In this document: positions 43,023 through 55,853 of the stretch, piece by piece
Layout: each line of letters opens with the position of its first letter
Position numbering within the stretch: position 1 is the stretch's first letter
Source of the DNA: Betaproteobacteria bacterium HGW-Betaproteobacteria-3
GTDB lineage: Bacteria > Pseudomonadota > Gammaproteobacteria > Burkholderiales > Burkholderiaceae_C
Reading direction: 5' to 3'
NCBI GenBank assembly: GCA_002842205.1
Contig: PHCI01000019.1
Coordinates: forward strand, 1 to 64,000
DNA: 64,000 nt
Program-made: the position numbers and the translations under genes
The notes under the pieces: generated by a model
Told to the model about the DNA's origin: nothing
The model's input: only the letters and a program-made list of their open reading frames with translations
Databases searched by the model: none

Positions 43023-44111
43023 TCACGACAGCAGCGCCGCCGACTTGACCTGCAGCCACACCGGCGCGCCCACGGCCAGCCCCAGCGTGTGCACCGACCG
43101 GCGCGTCAGGCGGGCCAGAAACAGCTGGTCCTGCACGCGCACGCCCAGCATGGCCTGGCCCGGGTGGGCGTCGTCCGCGATCTGCGCCACCGTGCCGGGC
43201 AGCGCGTTCACGATGCTCGAACCTTCGGGCCGCGTGACCGCCAGGCTCACGTCGCGCGCCAGCACGCGCACCCGTGCGCGATGCCCCAGCGGCGCGCCGC
43301 CATCGCGAATCCACAGACTGCCCCCCGCGAACGCCACGCGGCACAGGTGCCAGCGGGCGTCGCGCTCGGCCACCACGCCGTCGAGCAGCACGCCCGCGTC
43401 TTCGCCCACGGTGATGGGCAGGTCCAGCCGCGACAGCACCGCGGCCACCGGCCCCGCGGCCAGCACCCGGCCTGCGGCCAGCACCACCAGCGTGTCGGCC
43501 AGCCGCGCCACCTCGTCGGCCGCATGGCTGACGTACAGCATGGGGATGTCGAGTTCGTCGCGCAGCCGCTCCAGCCAGGGCAGGATCTCCTGCTTGCGCG
43601 CCAGATCCAGCGCGGCCAGCGGCTCGTCCAGCAGCAGCAGGCGCGGGCTGGTGGCCAGCGCGCGGGCGATGGCGACGCGCTGGCGCTCGCCGCCCGACAG
43701 CGTGGCCGGCAGGCGGTCCATCAGGGCACCGATGCCAAGCAGTTCGACGGCCTGCTCCAGCGCAATGCGGTGCTGGGCAGGCGGCACGCGCTGGAGGCCG
43801 AACGTCACGTTGCCACGCACGCTCAGGTGCGCGAACAGGCTGGCCTCCTGGAACACATAGCCCAGCGCGCGGCGGTGGGGCGGCCGCCAGACGCGCGCGG
43901 CGTCGTCCTGCCACACCTCGCCCAGCACGCTGACCTGTCCGCCCGAGGCGCGCTCCAGGCCCGCGATTGCCCGCAGGCAGGTGGTCTTGCCCGAGCCCGA
44001 GGCACCGAACAGCGCGGTGATGCCGCGCGCCGGCAGGTCAAGCGCCACGTCCAGTGTGAAATCGGCGCGCGCCAGCTGCAAACGGGCGTGGATTCCTGGC
44101 GCGGTGTTCAT
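43023..44111 (-). CDS. modC: Molybdate ABC transporter ATP-binding protein
   Basis: 362 residues from ATG 44111, overlapping modB by ATGA. Walker [10 protein letters not shown], signature [14 protein letters not shown], Walker [14 protein letters not shown], and a C-terminal TOBE/Mop-like domain ([37 protein letters not shown]). It powers molybdate import. Confidence 0.95.
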   Translation of the reverse strand: MNTAPGIHARLQLARADFTLDVALDLPARGITALFGASGSGKTTCLRAIAGLERASGGQVSVLGEVWQDDAARVWRPPHRRALGYVFQEASLFAHLSVRGNVTFGLQRVPPAQHRIALEQAVELLGIGALMDRLPATLSGGERQRVAIARALATSPRLLLLDEPLAALDLARKQEILPWLERLRDELDIPMLYVSHAADEVARLADTLVVLAAGRVLAAGPVAAVLSRLDLPITVGEDAGVLLDGVVAERDARWHLCRVAFAGGSLWIRDGGAPLGHRARVRVLARDVSLAVTRPEGSSIVNALPGTVAQIADDAHPGQAMLGVRVQDQLFLARLTRRSVHTLGLAVGAPVWLQVKSAALLS

Positions 44112-44809
44112 GCGACGGTGCGCGGGGCGGTGCCCGCGCGGCGCTGGTTGAACCACTGCATGGCCAGCAGCACGACAAACGCAAACACCAGCATCACCAG
44201 CGCCAGCCGGTGGGCCTGGGTGTATTCCAGCGCCTCCACGTGGTCGTAGATCTGGACCGACACCACGCGCGTCTGGCCCGGGATGTTGCCGCCCACCATC
44301 AGCACCACGCCAAACTCGCCCACCGTGTGCGCAAAGGTCATGACCATGCCGGTGATGAACCCGGGCCACGCGAGCGGCACCGCCACGTGGAAGAACCGGT
44401 CCCAGGGCCCGGCGCGCAGCATGGCAGCGGCTTCGAGCGGGCGTGTCCCCATCGCTTCCAGCGCGTTGTGGATCGGCTGCACCATGAACGGCAGCGAATA
44501 AAACACCGACGCCACGATCAGCCCCCAGAACGTGAACGGCAGGATGCCGATGCCCAGCGCCTGGGTCAGCTCACCCACCGGCCCTTTGGGCCCCATCAGC
44601 ACCAGCAGGTAAAAGCCGATCACGGTGGGCGGCAGCACGATGGGCATGGCCACCACGGCCATCACCGGCGCCTTCCAGGCCGAACGGGTGCGCGCCAGCC
44701 ACCAGGCGATGGGCGTGCCCAGCACCAGGAGAATCAGCGTCGTCAGGGTTGAAACCCGAAGCGTCAGCCCGATGGCCTGCCAGTCCTGCGGGCTCAACTC
44801 AAAACCCAT
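44108..44809 (-). CDS. modB: Molybdate ABC transporter permease
   Basis: 233 residues with five helices and conserved [40 protein letters not shown] and [20 protein letters not shown]. Channel subunit of ModABC. Confidence 0.95.
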   Translation of the reverse strand: MGFELSPQDWQAIGLTLRVSTLTTLILLVLGTPIAWWLARTRSAWKAPVMAVVAMPIVLPPTVIGFYLLVLMGPKGPVGELTQALGIGILPFTFWGLIVASVFYSLPFMVQPIHNALEAMGTRPLEAAAMLRAGPWDRFFHVAVPLAWPGFITGMVMTFAHTVGEFGVVLMVGGNIPGQTRVVSVQIYDHVEALEYTQAHRLALVMLVFAFVVLLAMQWFNQRRAGTAPRTVA

Positions 44810-44811
44810 GG

Positions 44812-45621
44812 TCAGAGTTCATAGCCATAAGACCGCACCAGCGCGTGGATGCGGGGCGATTTCAACAGCGTCAACAGCGCCTGGGCGGCCGGGTTGTGCG
44901 CGCCCGTGCGCAGCAGCACCGCATCCTGCCGGATCGGCCGGTACAGGGTGGGCGGCACCTGCCACAGCGATCCGCTTTTCAGCCGCCCGCCTTCCAACAC
45001 CTGCGACAACGCCACAAAACCCAGATCGGCGTTGCCGGTGGCGATGAACGCATAGGTCTGGCCGACGCTCTCGCCCTGCACCAGACGCGGCTCGACGCTG
45101 TGCCACAAGCCCAGCGCGTTCAGGGTCTCGACCGCCGCTGCGCCGTAGGGGGCGGTCTTGGGCGAAGCGATGGCCAGTTTGCGAAAGCCGCCTTGCGCCA
45201 ACACTTGGCCCTGTGGGTCCACGAGTTTCGGGTCGGCCGACCACAGCGCCAGCTTGCCCTGCGCGTAGGTGAAGCGCGAGCCGGGCACCACCCGGTCTGC
45301 GGCTTCCAGCGCCTGTGGCGACGCCTGGTTGGCCGCCAGAAACACCTCAAACGGCGCGCCGTTGAGAATCTGCGCATGCAACTTGCCGGTCGAGCCGAAG
45401 GTGAGCAGTGCCGTGTGGCCGGTGGTTTTCTCGAACACCGCGGCGACAGCCTTCATGGGCTCGGTGAAGTTGGCGGCCACGGCCACTTGCACCTGCGCCG
45501 CCTGCGCGTGGCCCGCACTCAACGCCCCGGCCGCGATGAGCCCCAGCGTTGCGCGCCAGATCTGCAAGGGAAGGCTTTTTTGAGCTGCTTCAAAAAAAAG
45601 AGCAAAGGTTTGAGCAATCAC
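44812..45621 (-). CDS. modA: Molybdate-binding periplasmic protein
   Basis: 269 residues. Signal peptide ([16 protein letters not shown]), then [40 protein letters not shown] and [14 protein letters not shown], standard for ModA. The GTG start at 45621 and first codons lie in a diverged AGCCCCCGTC repeat, so the N-terminal ~15 residues ([15 protein letters not shown]) may be repeat-derived. It ends two bases before modB. Confidence 0.94.
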   Translation of the reverse strand: MIAQTFALFFEAAQKSLPLQIWRATLGLIAAGALSAGHAQAAQVQVAVAANFTEPMKAVAAVFEKTTGHTALLTFGSTGKLHAQILNGAPFEVFLAANQASPQALEAADRVVPGSRFTYAQGKLALWSADPKLVDPQGQVLAQGGFRKLAIASPKTAPYGAAAVETLNALGLWHSVEPRLVQGESVGQTYAFIATGNADLGFVALSQVLEGGRLKSGSLWQVPPTLYRPIRQDAVLLRTGAHNPAAQALLTLLKSPRIHALVRSYGYEL

Positions 45622-45632
45622 GGGGGCTAGTC
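45601..45632 (-). repeat. Diverged AGCCCCCGTC-type repeat at modA start, copy 11
   Basis: Minus strand TAGCCCCCGTGATTGCTCAA then ACCTTTGCT. The GTG within it is the likely modA start codon. Confidence 0.6.
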
Positions 45633-46775
45633 CGGTTTTTTATTGGCAAGCTTGCGGTACACCGTGGCCCGGCTGATGCCCAGCACCCGGGCCGCCTGCA
45701 TGACGTTGCCGCGCGCCTCGTCCACCGCCTGGCGGATCAGCGCGACCTCCAGGTCCTTGAGCGGCAGTGCGTCGGCGGCAGCGGGTGGGCGACGGGCGGG
45801 CGCGGCCGTGCCACCGGCGCCGGGCACCATGGGCAGCGCGTGCAGGCGCAGGCCCGACCACAAGGGCACCTCCATGGGTTCGGCGCGCGCGGCGTGGCGG
45901 CCCACCGCGTCAAACAGCATTTCGAACGGCATCGCAAACAGGTCGCTGGCATGCACGGTGGCGTCATGGCGGGCGCCCAGCTGCGACACCATCTCACGCG
46001 CCGTGGGGTTGGCCGCGGTGACCCAGCCGTCCGCGTCCAGGCAGACCAGGCCGTCGGCGTCGTCGCCCAGCGTGCGGCCGGGCCAGTTCAGGCGCACCAG
46101 CAGGCTGTGCGGCCGGGTCAGCGTGAGGGCGTTTTCGATGCTGCGCGCCGACTGCGTGACCAGGTGCTTGAGCTCGGGCCGCTCCACGGCTTCGATGCCC
46201 GTCAGGTCGAGCATGCCGACACAGCGCCCGTCGGGCCCGAACAGCGGGGCGCCCGCGCAGCTGTAAACGCCGGTGTCGGCAAAAAAATGCTCGCCCCGGT
46301 GCAGCCAGACGGGCGCCAGCTCGGTCAGCGCCGCGCCGATGGCGGTGGTGCCCACGCTGCGCTCGGACAGATCGACGCCGATGCGCGTGATCAGGTGCGC
46401 GCGGCGGTCGGTCCGGTCGATCGGGCCGTCCACGTCGATCACGATGCCGTCGGCGTCGGTCAGGATGGCGAAGTAGCGCGTGTTGGCGATGGCCCGGCCC
46501 AGCTTTTCCAGCACCGGCCTGGCGGCGCTGACCAGATGGCGGTTGGCGTCCTGGTGCTGAAGCGGGGCCCGGGAGGGAATCCGGTCAAATGCCAGCCGAT
46601 GCTCCGGCCGGTGGCCGTAGGCCAGGCAACGCCGCCATGAGCGCTCGATCCACGCGCCCTCGGCCCCGTCGGTGTGGGGATCGGCCAGGCTGCGGCCTTC
46701 GTGCAGGACGGCCTGCCGCGCCAGCGCAATCTGGTGCAGGCGTTGCTCGGCAGAGGGCAGGAGCGCAGGTTTCAT
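45627..46775 (-). CDS. GAF-domain/Fis-type HTH regulator lacking an AAA+ domain
   Basis: 382 residues. The N-terminal region and GAF domain (SVGTTAIGAALTELAPVWLH, GEHFFADTGVYSCAGAPLF, CVGMLDLTGIEAVERPEL) match AcoR-type activators; the C-terminus is an HTH_8 Fis domain (GNVMQAARVLGISRATVYRK). The sigma-54 AAA+ module with GAFTGA that normally sits between is absent, so it cannot act as a classical sigma-54 activator. It is divergent from coxSLM and directly upstream of modABC in the same direction, so may link cofactor supply and enzyme synthesis. Confidence 0.85.
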   Translation of the reverse strand: MKPALLPSAEQRLHQIALARQAVLHEGRSLADPHTDGAEGAWIERSWRRCLAYGHRPEHRLAFDRIPSRAPLQHQDANRHLVSAARPVLEKLGRAIANTRYFAILTDADGIVIDVDGPIDRTDRRAHLITRIGVDLSERSVGTTAIGAALTELAPVWLHRGEHFFADTGVYSCAGAPLFGPDGRCVGMLDLTGIEAVERPELKHLVTQSARSIENALTLTRPHSLLVRLNWPGRTLGDDADGLVCLDADGWVTAANPTAREMVSQLGARHDATVHASDLFAMPFEMLFDAVGRHAARAEPMEVPLWSGLRLHALPMVPGAGGTAAPARRPPAAADALPLKDLEVALIRQAVDEARGNVMQAARVLGISRATVYRKLANKKPD

Positions 46776-47024
46776 GGGCGAAAAATTCTCGGCCTCGCAG
46801 GTCGGTGGCGCATTGAAGCACCGTTTTCGTGGCGGCCGGTGCCGCCCGATGGGTGCATTGTTCCATTTTGAGAATTTCCCGTCATGTCGCCTTCAAGATT
46901 AGGGTTTAGCCTAGGCGGTGGCGGCCCCCGCGGTTCAACAATTTGTGCAGCCCACGCTTCGGGTTCCCGGTACCCCTGATTTCCCCCGATTTCCCTCCCA
47001 TTCCGATCACAGGAGACACGCCCC

Positions 47025-47495
47025 ATGCAAGTTCAACTCAAGGTCAATGGCAAGGCGCAGACCATCGACGTCGCGCCCAACACCCTGCTGGTGCAGGCCA
47101 TCCGCGAGCACCTCAAGCTCACCGGCACCCACGTGGGCTGCGACACCGCGCAATGCGGCGCCTGCACGGTGCTGGTCAACGGCCAGGCCGTCAAGTCGTG
47201 CAACACGCTGGCCGTGCAGCACCAGGGCGCCGAGGTCACCACCATCGAAGGCCTGGCCGCCGCCGACGGCACCCTGCACCCGATGCAGGCGGCCTTCAAG
47301 GAATGCCATGGCCTGCAGTGCGGGTTTTGCACCACCGGCATGGTGATGAGCGCGGTGGACCTGTGCCAGAACCACCCCAAGGCCAGCGAAGGCGAAATCC
47401 GCGAGCTGCTCGAAGGCAACCTGTGCCGCTGCACCGGTTACCAGAACATCGTCAAGGCCGTGCAGCTCGGTGCTGCCGGCATGCAAAACGCCTGA
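47025..47495 (+). CDS. coxS: CO dehydrogenase-like small subunit, 2Fe-2S
   Basis: 156 residues. Plant-type 2Fe-2S cysteines in [16 protein letters not shown] and the second cluster in [14 protein letters not shown] and GNLCRCTGY. Electron-transfer subunit of molybdenum hydroxylases. Preceded by AGGAG. First gene of the coxSLM-D-E-G-I cluster. Confidence 0.95.
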   Translation: MQVQLKVNGKAQTIDVAPNTLLVQAIREHLKLTGTHVGCDTAQCGACTVLVNGQAVKSCNTLAVQHQGAEVTTIEGLAAADGTLHPMQAAFKECHGLQCGFCTTGMVMSAVDLCQNHPKASEGEIRELLEGNLCRCTGYQNIVKAVQLGAAGMQNA

Positions 47496-47507
47496 AGGAG
47501 ACGCACC

Positions 47508-49877
<2,370 letters not shown>

Positions 49878-49884
49878 ACCACCC

Positions 49885-49975
49885 CCGAAGCGCCTGCGGC
49901 GCCTCCCCCTCAAGGGGGCGCCACCAGCAGCCCGGCAAAGCCGGTTCTGCGGTGGCCCGCGCGCAACGCCCTTGA
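49885..49975. repeat. Intergenic GC-rich repeat with inverted segments
   Basis: CCCCCGAAGCGCCTGCGGCG then CCTCCCCCTCAAGGGGGCGC and GCCGGCAAAGCCGG-like hairpin sequence. Found between coxL and coxM; resembles the intergenic palindromic repeats of Comamonadaceae. No second copy in this window. Confidence 0.5.
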
Positions 49976-50002
49976 ACACCAAGCGGAAAGAGGACTTACA
50001 CC

Positions 50003-50794
50003 ATGTACACATTCACCTATGAACGTCCCGCCACCACGGCCGACGCGGCCAAGCAGGCGGCATCGGGCGCCAAGGTGCTGGCCGGTGGCCAGACCCTGCT
50101 GGCGTCGATGAAACTGCGCCTGTCCGACCCGGGCCAACTGGTCGATCTGGGCGGCATTGCCGAACTGGCCGGCATCCGCAAGGAGGGCAACGCCCTCGTG
50201 ATCGGCGCGATGACGCGCCATGTGGCGGTGGCCCGCAGCGCCGACGTCAAGGCCGCCATCCCCGCGCTGGCCGACCTGGCCGCCCACATTGGCGACCGCC
50301 AGGTGCGCGCCCTGGGCACCCTGGGCGGCTCGGTCGCCAACAACGACCCCTCGGCCTGCTACCCGAGCGCGGTGCTGGGCCTGGGCGCCACGGTGCACAC
50401 CACGCAGCGCAAGATCGCGGCCGACGACTTCTTTCAGGGCATGTTCACCACCGCGCTGAACGACGGCGAACTCATCACCGCCATCAGCTTTCCCATTCCC
50501 AAGCGGGCGGCTTACCTCAAGTTCAAGCAACCGGCCTCGCGCTTTGCGCTGATCGGCGTGTTTGTGGCGCAAACCGACAGCGGCGTGCGCGTGGCCGTGA
50601 CCGGCGGCGGCAATGGCGTGTTCCGCCATGCGGGCCTGGAGGCCGCGCTCAACAAGAGCTTCACGGCGCAGGCGGCCGCGGCGGTCCCAATCGACGCCAG
50701 CGAACTCAGCAGCGACCTGCACGCCTCGGCCGCGTACCGCGCCAACCTCATCAGCGTGCAGACCCAGCGCGCGGTGGCGCAGCTGGGGGGCTGA
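50003..50794 (+). CDS. coxM: CO dehydrogenase-like medium subunit, FAD-binding
   Basis: 263 residues. FAD-binding motifs AKVLAGGQTLLASMKLRLS and LGTLGGSVANNDPSACYPSA. It passes electrons from the molybdenum and iron-sulfur centres to an acceptor. Followed by a clear terminator, so coxSLM form one transcript. Confidence 0.95.
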   Translation: MYTFTYERPATTADAAKQAASGAKVLAGGQTLLASMKLRLSDPGQLVDLGGIAELAGIRKEGNALVIGAMTRHVAVARSADVKAAIPALADLAAHIGDRQVRALGTLGGSVANNDPSACYPSAVLGLGATVHTTQRKIAADDFFQGMFTTALNDGELITAISFPIPKRAAYLKFKQPASRFALIGVFVAQTDSGVRVAVTGGGNGVFRHAGLEAALNKSFTAQAAAAVPIDASELSSDLHASAAYRANLISVQTQRAVAQLGG

Positions 50795-50817
50795 ACCCGA
50801 ACCGCTGCCGCACCAGA

Positions 50818-50847
50818 GGCCCCGCGCACCCGCACGGGGCCTTTTTT
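50818..50847 (+). terminator. Rho-independent terminator after coxM
   Basis: GGCCCCG … CGGGGCC stem with a 10-base loop followed by TTTTTT. Confidence 0.85.
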
Positions 50848-50861
50848 CCCGGATTTAAAGC

Positions 50862-50913
50862 TTTTTAGGCTGTTAGCCCCCGTCAAATGGTCATAGTTAG
50901 CTATTTATAACAT
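50862..50913 (+). repeat. AGCCCCCGTC-type dispersed repeat, copy 12
   Basis: AGCCCCCGTCAAATGGTCAT then AGTTAGCTATTTATAA, between the coxM terminator and the coxD start; it occupies most of the coxD leader. Confidence 0.9.
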
Positions 50914-50917
50914 AGTA

Positions 50918-51850
<933 letters not shown>

Positions 51851-51866
51851 GCTTCTCTGGCCTCAA

Positions 51867-51934
51867 CCCGTTCGCCCTGAGCCTGTCGAAGGGTCGGCGC
51901 CCCGCGAGCCCTTCGACAGGCTCAGGGCGAACGG
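51867..51934. repeat. Palindromic repeat between coxD and coxE
   Basis: Two inverted 25-base arms, CGTTCGCCCTGAGCCTGTCG and its reverse complement ending in TTCGACAGGCTCAGGGCGAA, separated by ~16 bases. It is a common intergenic palindrome in Burkholderiales and could form a stable RNA hairpin in the coxD-coxE transcript. Confidence 0.85.
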
Positions 51935-51952
51935 ACGAAGCGCGTTTGAGCC

Positions 51953-53146
51953 ATGCAGCTCGGTGATTCAAGAACCGGCAAGCTGGCCGACAACATCACC
52001 GGCTTTGGCCGCGCCCTGCGCCGAGCCGGGGTGCGGCTGGACAGCGCCCGCGTGGCACTGGCGCAAGAGGCCGCCATGCTGGTCGGCGTCGACCGCAAGC
52101 CCGACCTCAGCGCCGCCATGGAGGCCGTGATGGTCAGCCGCGAGCAAGACCGCATGGTGTTTCGCGAACTGTTCGACGTGTACTTTCGCAACCCCGAAGT
52201 CGCCAACAAACTGCTGTCGCAACTGCTGCCCAGCGCCGAAGGCAAGGCCGAACCCAGCCAGCGCCGCCCGCGCGTGCGCGAAGCCCTGTCGCCGCAACGC
52301 GCCTTTGGCCAGGCCCAGCCCAAAAAAGAAGACCAGAAAGTCGACTTTGACGCCGCCATGACGGCCAGCGACCTGCAGCGCCTCAAGCACGCCGACTTCA
52401 ACGCGCTGTCGGCCAGCGAATACCGGCTGGTGGAACAGCTCGCGCGCGACGTCCGCCTGCCCGTGCCCACCGTGCCCTCGCGCCGCCTGCGCCCGGGCGT
52501 GCGCGGCGCGCGCATGCACTGGCCCGGCGTCATGCACGCCGCCGCGCGCACCGGCGGCGAACTCATGCGCCTGCCGCGGCTTGAGCGGCGCGAACAACCC
52601 CTGCCCCTGCTGGTGCTGGTGGACGTGTCGGGCTCGATGGAGCGCTATTCGCGCCTGCTGCTGGCCTTTTTGCACGCCGCCACGCGCGACATCGGTGGCC
52701 ACAAGGGCCGCCGCGACGTGTTTGCCTTTGGCATGCACCTGACCGACCTCACCCCCGCCTTCCGCCTGGCCGACACCGACGCCATGCTCGGCGCGGCCAG
52801 CCTGGCCATTGAAGACTTTGCCGGCGGCACCCGGCTGGGCGAATCGCTGCGCGTGCTGCGCGAACAGCATGCCCGCCGCCTGGTGGGCCGGCGCACGCTG
52901 GTGCTCATCATCACCGACGGCCTGGACACCGGCGAACCCGACGACCTGGCCCGCGAACTGGCCTGGCTGCGCCGGCGCAGCCAGCGCCTGCTGTGGCTCA
53001 ACCCGCTGCTGCGCTTTGACGGCTATGCGCCACTGGCGCGCGGCGCCGCCGTGCTGCACCGCCACGCGCATGGCATGCTGGCCGTGCACAACGTGAGCAA
53101 GCTGCAAGACCTGGCCAGCAGCCTGGCCGCGCTGATGAAAAAATAA
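51953..53146 (+). CDS. coxE: VWA-domain protein CoxE
   Basis: 397 residues. The C-terminal von Willebrand A domain has an intact MIDAS motif (LLVLVDVSGSMERY). The N-terminal region is of the CoxE type (VNRALRRAGVRL-like ALRRAGVRLDSARVALAQEA). Partner of the MoxR ATPase in metal-centre assembly. Confidence 0.92.
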   Translation: MQLGDSRTGKLADNITGFGRALRRAGVRLDSARVALAQEAAMLVGVDRKPDLSAAMEAVMVSREQDRMVFRELFDVYFRNPEVANKLLSQLLPSAEGKAEPSQRRPRVREALSPQRAFGQAQPKKEDQKVDFDAAMTASDLQRLKHADFNALSASEYRLVEQLARDVRLPVPTVPSRRLRPGVRGARMHWPGVMHAAARTGGELMRLPRLERREQPLPLLVLVDVSGSMERYSRLLLAFLHAATRDIGGHKGRRDVFAFGMHLTDLTPAFRLADTDAMLGAASLAIEDFAGGTRLGESLRVLREQHARRLVGRRTLVLIITDGLDTGEPDDLARELAWLRRRSQRLLWLNPLLRFDGYAPLARGAAVLHRHAHGMLAVHNVSKLQDLASSLAALMKK

Positions 53147-53203
53147 ACCCCAGACCGCACCCGCCCCCATCACCCCCAATCACCCCCAACAGGACACAAC
53201 CCC

Positions 53204-53788
53204 ATGGACATGCAAGGCAGCCGGCAACTCGCCGTCACCCAATCACAGGCGTGGAACGCCCTCAACGACCCCGCCGTCCTCAAGACCTGCATCCCCGGCT
53301 GCGACAAGGTCGAGGCCACGGGCGACAACCAATACGCCATCGGCCTGGCCGTCAAGATCGGCCCGGTGGCGGCCAAGTTCAACGGCAAGATCACGCTGTC
53401 CGACATCAACGCCCCGCACAGCTACAACATCGCGTTTGACGGCCAGGGCGGCGTGGCCGGTTTTGGCAAGGGCAACTCCACCGTCACGCTCGTGCCCAAC
53501 GACGCCGGTTGCGAAATGCGCTACACCGTGCACGCCACGGTGGGCGGCAAGGTCGCGCAACTGGGCCAGCGCCTGATCGACGGCGCCGCCAAGGGCATGG
53601 CCGAAGACTTTTTCAAGCGCTTCGACGCCGAAATGGCCCGCCAGTACCCGGCCGCCTACGCCGAAGCCGCCGCCGCAAAGGCTGATGCAACGCAAGGCGC
53701 CGCACCACCGGCCGGCGCCAAAATCCCCCTGTGGGTCTGGGTGGCCGGTGCGGCCGCGCTGGCCTTGGCGGTGTACCTGCTGCGCTGA
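53204..53788 (+). CDS. coxG: CoxG-like SRPBCC-domain membrane protein
   Basis: 194 residues: SRPBCC fold (MDMQGSRQLAVTQSQAWNAL, NDPAVLKTCIPGCDKVEATG) plus a C-terminal helix (IPLWVWVAGAAALALAVYLL). CoxG anchors the CO dehydrogenase to the inner membrane, and this one is likely to recruit CoxSLM similarly. Confidence 0.92.
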   Translation: MDMQGSRQLAVTQSQAWNALNDPAVLKTCIPGCDKVEATGDNQYAIGLAVKIGPVAAKFNGKITLSDINAPHSYNIAFDGQGGVAGFGKGNSTVTLVPNDAGCEMRYTVHATVGGKVAQLGQRLIDGAAKGMAEDFFKRFDAEMARQYPAAYAEAAAAKADATQGAAPPAGAKIPLWVWVAGAAALALAVYLLR

Positions 53789-53818
53789 ACGCGCCGCGCG
53801 CAACCCCGGAGAAAAGCC

Positions 53819-54910
53819 ATGGAAAACCTCGATGTGATGGTGCTGCGCACCCTGCGCGACTGGCGCCTGGCCGGCCACCGCGCGCTGCTGGCCACCGTGG
53901 TGCGCACCTGGGGCAGCTCGCCCCGGCCCATTGGCTCCATCATGGCGCTGTGCGACAACGGCGCGGTGGTCGGCTCGGTGTCGGGCGGCTGCATCGAAGA
54001 CGACCTCATCTACCGCTTCACCCAGGCCTATGGGCGCCCCGAAGGCGCGCCCGCGTCGGCCGACGAACCCCAGAACATCCCGGCCGGCCCGCCCGGCTTT
54101 GCCAAATACGGCGTCACCGCCGACGAAGCCCACCGCTTCGGCCTGCCCTGCGGCGGCACACTGGAACTGCTGCTCGAATACGACCCCGACGCCGCCAGCC
54201 TGCAGCAACTGGTGCAGGCCCTCGAGGCCGGGCGCCTCATGCAGCGCCGCGTGCGCCTGGCCGACGGCGCCGTCACCCTGGCCGCCGCGCAGGCGCCCCA
54301 GGCCCTCGGCGTGAGCGCCACCGAACTCGTCAACACCTTCGGCCCCGAATACCGCATGCTGCTCATCGGCGCGGGCCAACTCACCGAATACCTGGCCACC
54401 ATGGCGCTGTTCAGCGGCTTTGCCGTCACCGTGTGCGACCCGCGCGAGGAATACCGCAGCGCCTGGAGCGTACCCGGCGTTGCCGTCGTGAGCGACATGC
54501 CCGACGACACCGTCATCGCCTTCCGGCCCGACCGCCGCAGCTGCGTGGTGGCCCTCACCCACGACCCCAAGCTCGACGACCTCGCCCTGCTCGAAGCCCT
54601 GCACACCGACGCCTTCTACGTGGGCGCCATCGGCAGCCGCCGCAACAACGAGGCCCGCCGCCAGCGCATGATCGAGCACTTTGACCAGACGGCTGAAGGC
54701 CTGCAACGCCTGCGCGGCCCCATCGGCATCTACATCGGCAGCAAAACCCCGCCCGAAATCGCCGTCAGCGTCATGGCCGAAATCCTGGCCGTGAAAAACG
54801 GCGTGACCCTGCCGCGCGACATGAACGTGGCCCAGGCCAAAAACGACCGCGCCGTCAGCGCCAACGACCCGGGCGACCTGGCCTGCAGCGTGCCCGAGCG
54901 CCGGCCGTGA
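53819..54910 (+). CDS. coxI: XdhC/CoxI-family maturation factor
   Basis: 363 residues. N-terminal XdhC/CoxI domain (LLATVVRTWGSSPRPIGSIM, GSVSGGCIEDDLIYRF) and C-terminal Rossmann-like domain (MLLIGAGQLTEYLATMALFS, YVGAIGSRRNNEARRQRM). XdhC proteins bind molybdenum cofactor and add the sulfido ligand before insertion into the large subunit. Last gene of the cox cluster. Confidence 0.93.
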   Translation: MENLDVMVLRTLRDWRLAGHRALLATVVRTWGSSPRPIGSIMALCDNGAVVGSVSGGCIEDDLIYRFTQAYGRPEGAPASADEPQNIPAGPPGFAKYGVTADEAHRFGLPCGGTLELLLEYDPDAASLQQLVQALEAGRLMQRRVRLADGAVTLAAAQAPQALGVSATELVNTFGPEYRMLLIGAGQLTEYLATMALFSGFAVTVCDPREEYRSAWSVPGVAVVSDMPDDTVIAFRPDRRSCVVALTHDPKLDDLALLEALHTDAFYVGAIGSRRNNEARRQRMIEHFDQTAEGLQRLRGPIGIYIGSKTPPEIAVSVMAEILAVKNGVTLPRDMNVAQAKNDRAVSANDPGDLACSVPERRP

Positions 54911-55185
54911 TGGGGGGTGTCAGCGGATGAAAAAGCGCACCCCCTACAGGTAAACCTTCTCCGTGCTCAGGCTATAGTGCAGGCACCGGACGCGCTCACG
55001 CACCGGATCAAGCAGTCGGACCGATGGCAACGCGGGCGTGCCGGGTTTCATGGGATTTTTATACCTGTTTATTTGTCAAGTGAATTGCCTTGCAACCCAT
55101 GCTGCAAGCCACTGTCAGGAGACTTTGATGACCAGATTAATCCGCAGTCGGCGTTTTATTCCGCAGGTTTTGCGGGATACATTAC
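54911..55185. other. Gap between cox cluster and cassette array
   Basis: 275 bases with no supported gene. Some inverted sequence is present near the right end (TAATCCGCA … TGCGGGATACATTA), immediately before the first integron-type core site. No integrase gene or integrase remnant was recognised. Confidence 0.4.
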
Positions 55186-55192
55186 GTTGGCC
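55186..55192 (+). other. First integron core site (GTTGGCC)
   Basis: GTTRRRY core whose six cassette-side bases are the exact reverse complement of the left end (GGCCAAC) of the next attC, as expected when a cassette is inserted here by an integrase. The site marks the left boundary of the array. Confidence 0.7.
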
Positions 55193-55195
55193 GTC

Positions 55196-55783
55196 ATGAA
55201 ACCACGCACTCTATTCCTTACACTTCTTCTATTGGCCGCCTCTGCCGTTCGGGCGGCGTCGACTAATACGTCATGCACTCCCGAGGCTGTTACCGCTCTT
55301 GAAGCTCGCGCTTCCCAAGGCGATGTTCGAGCGCAGTTCTGGCGCGGAACGCAGCTCGAAATGGGCGAGTGTGGCCCGAAAGACCTTGAGCGCGCCAATT
55401 CCCTGTTTCGTCAGTCGGCGGCTTTGGGCTTCCCGCCTGCGGTCCACGTTCTCGGAGTCATACAGCGTCGCGAAGGCAAGGACGCTGAAGCAATAAAGTA
55501 TTTCGAGCAGTCCGCTCAACTTGGGTATCAGGCTGGGTTCGCCGATCTTGGTTTCACCTACGGCCTACGGGATTCTCCGGTGAGAGATGCCGTGCTGTCC
55601 TACGCGTGGCTCACTGTTGCAATCGCTCGTGAAACCAAAGCGCCTTTGCGCGAGTACCTGGAGTCTTCGCGTACCAAAGTCGCTCGCGCTTTGTCAGAGA
55701 GCGAACTTGCCAAGGCTCAAAGTATCGCCGAAGGCCTGGGCGAGAAGTTTTCATCCATTCCCGTGTGGTCGGACAAGCAATGA
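55196..55783 (+). CDS. Cassette 1: secreted Sel1-repeat protein
   Basis: 195 residues, ATG only 9 bases inside the cassette. Signal peptide LFLTLLLLAASAVRAAS, then Sel1-like repeats (GDVRAQFWRGTQLEMGECGP, AALGFPPAVHVLGVIQRREG, SAQLGYQAGFADLGFTYGLR). Sel1 repeats are TPR-like binding modules; the partner is unknown. GC content is lower than in the flanking chromosome. Bounded by a matching core and attC. Confidence 0.8.
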   Translation: MKPRTLFLTLLLLAASAVRAASTNTSCTPEAVTALEARASQGDVRAQFWRGTQLEMGECGPKDLERANSLFRQSAALGFPPAVHVLGVIQRREGKDAEAIKYFEQSAQLGYQAGFADLGFTYGLRDSPVRDAVLSYAWLTVAIARETKAPLREYLESSRTKVARALSESELAKAQSIAEGLGEKFSSIPVWSDKQ

Positions 55784-55784
55784 C

Positions 55785-55850
55785 GGCCAACCCGGCAGTC
55801 GAACGGACCTGCGCAAAATACCGCACAGGCCGTTCACTTCTACGTTAGCC
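55785..55850 (+). repeat. attC site 1
   Basis: Left core GGCCAAC, imperfect stem GAACGG-ACCTGCG with CGCACAGGCCGTTC, right core GTTAGCC. Confidence 0.85.
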
Positions 55851-55853
55851 GTC

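Noticed and set aside
46776-47024. Sigma-54 promoter upstream of coxS
   Set aside because: No TGGCAC-N5-TTGC match was found, and the adjacent regulator lacks the AAA+ domain.
54917-55195. N-terminal extension of the Sel1-repeat protein to 288 residues
   Set aside because: The extension crosses the cassette boundary and lacks conserved sequence, while ATG 55196 starts a normal signal peptide.
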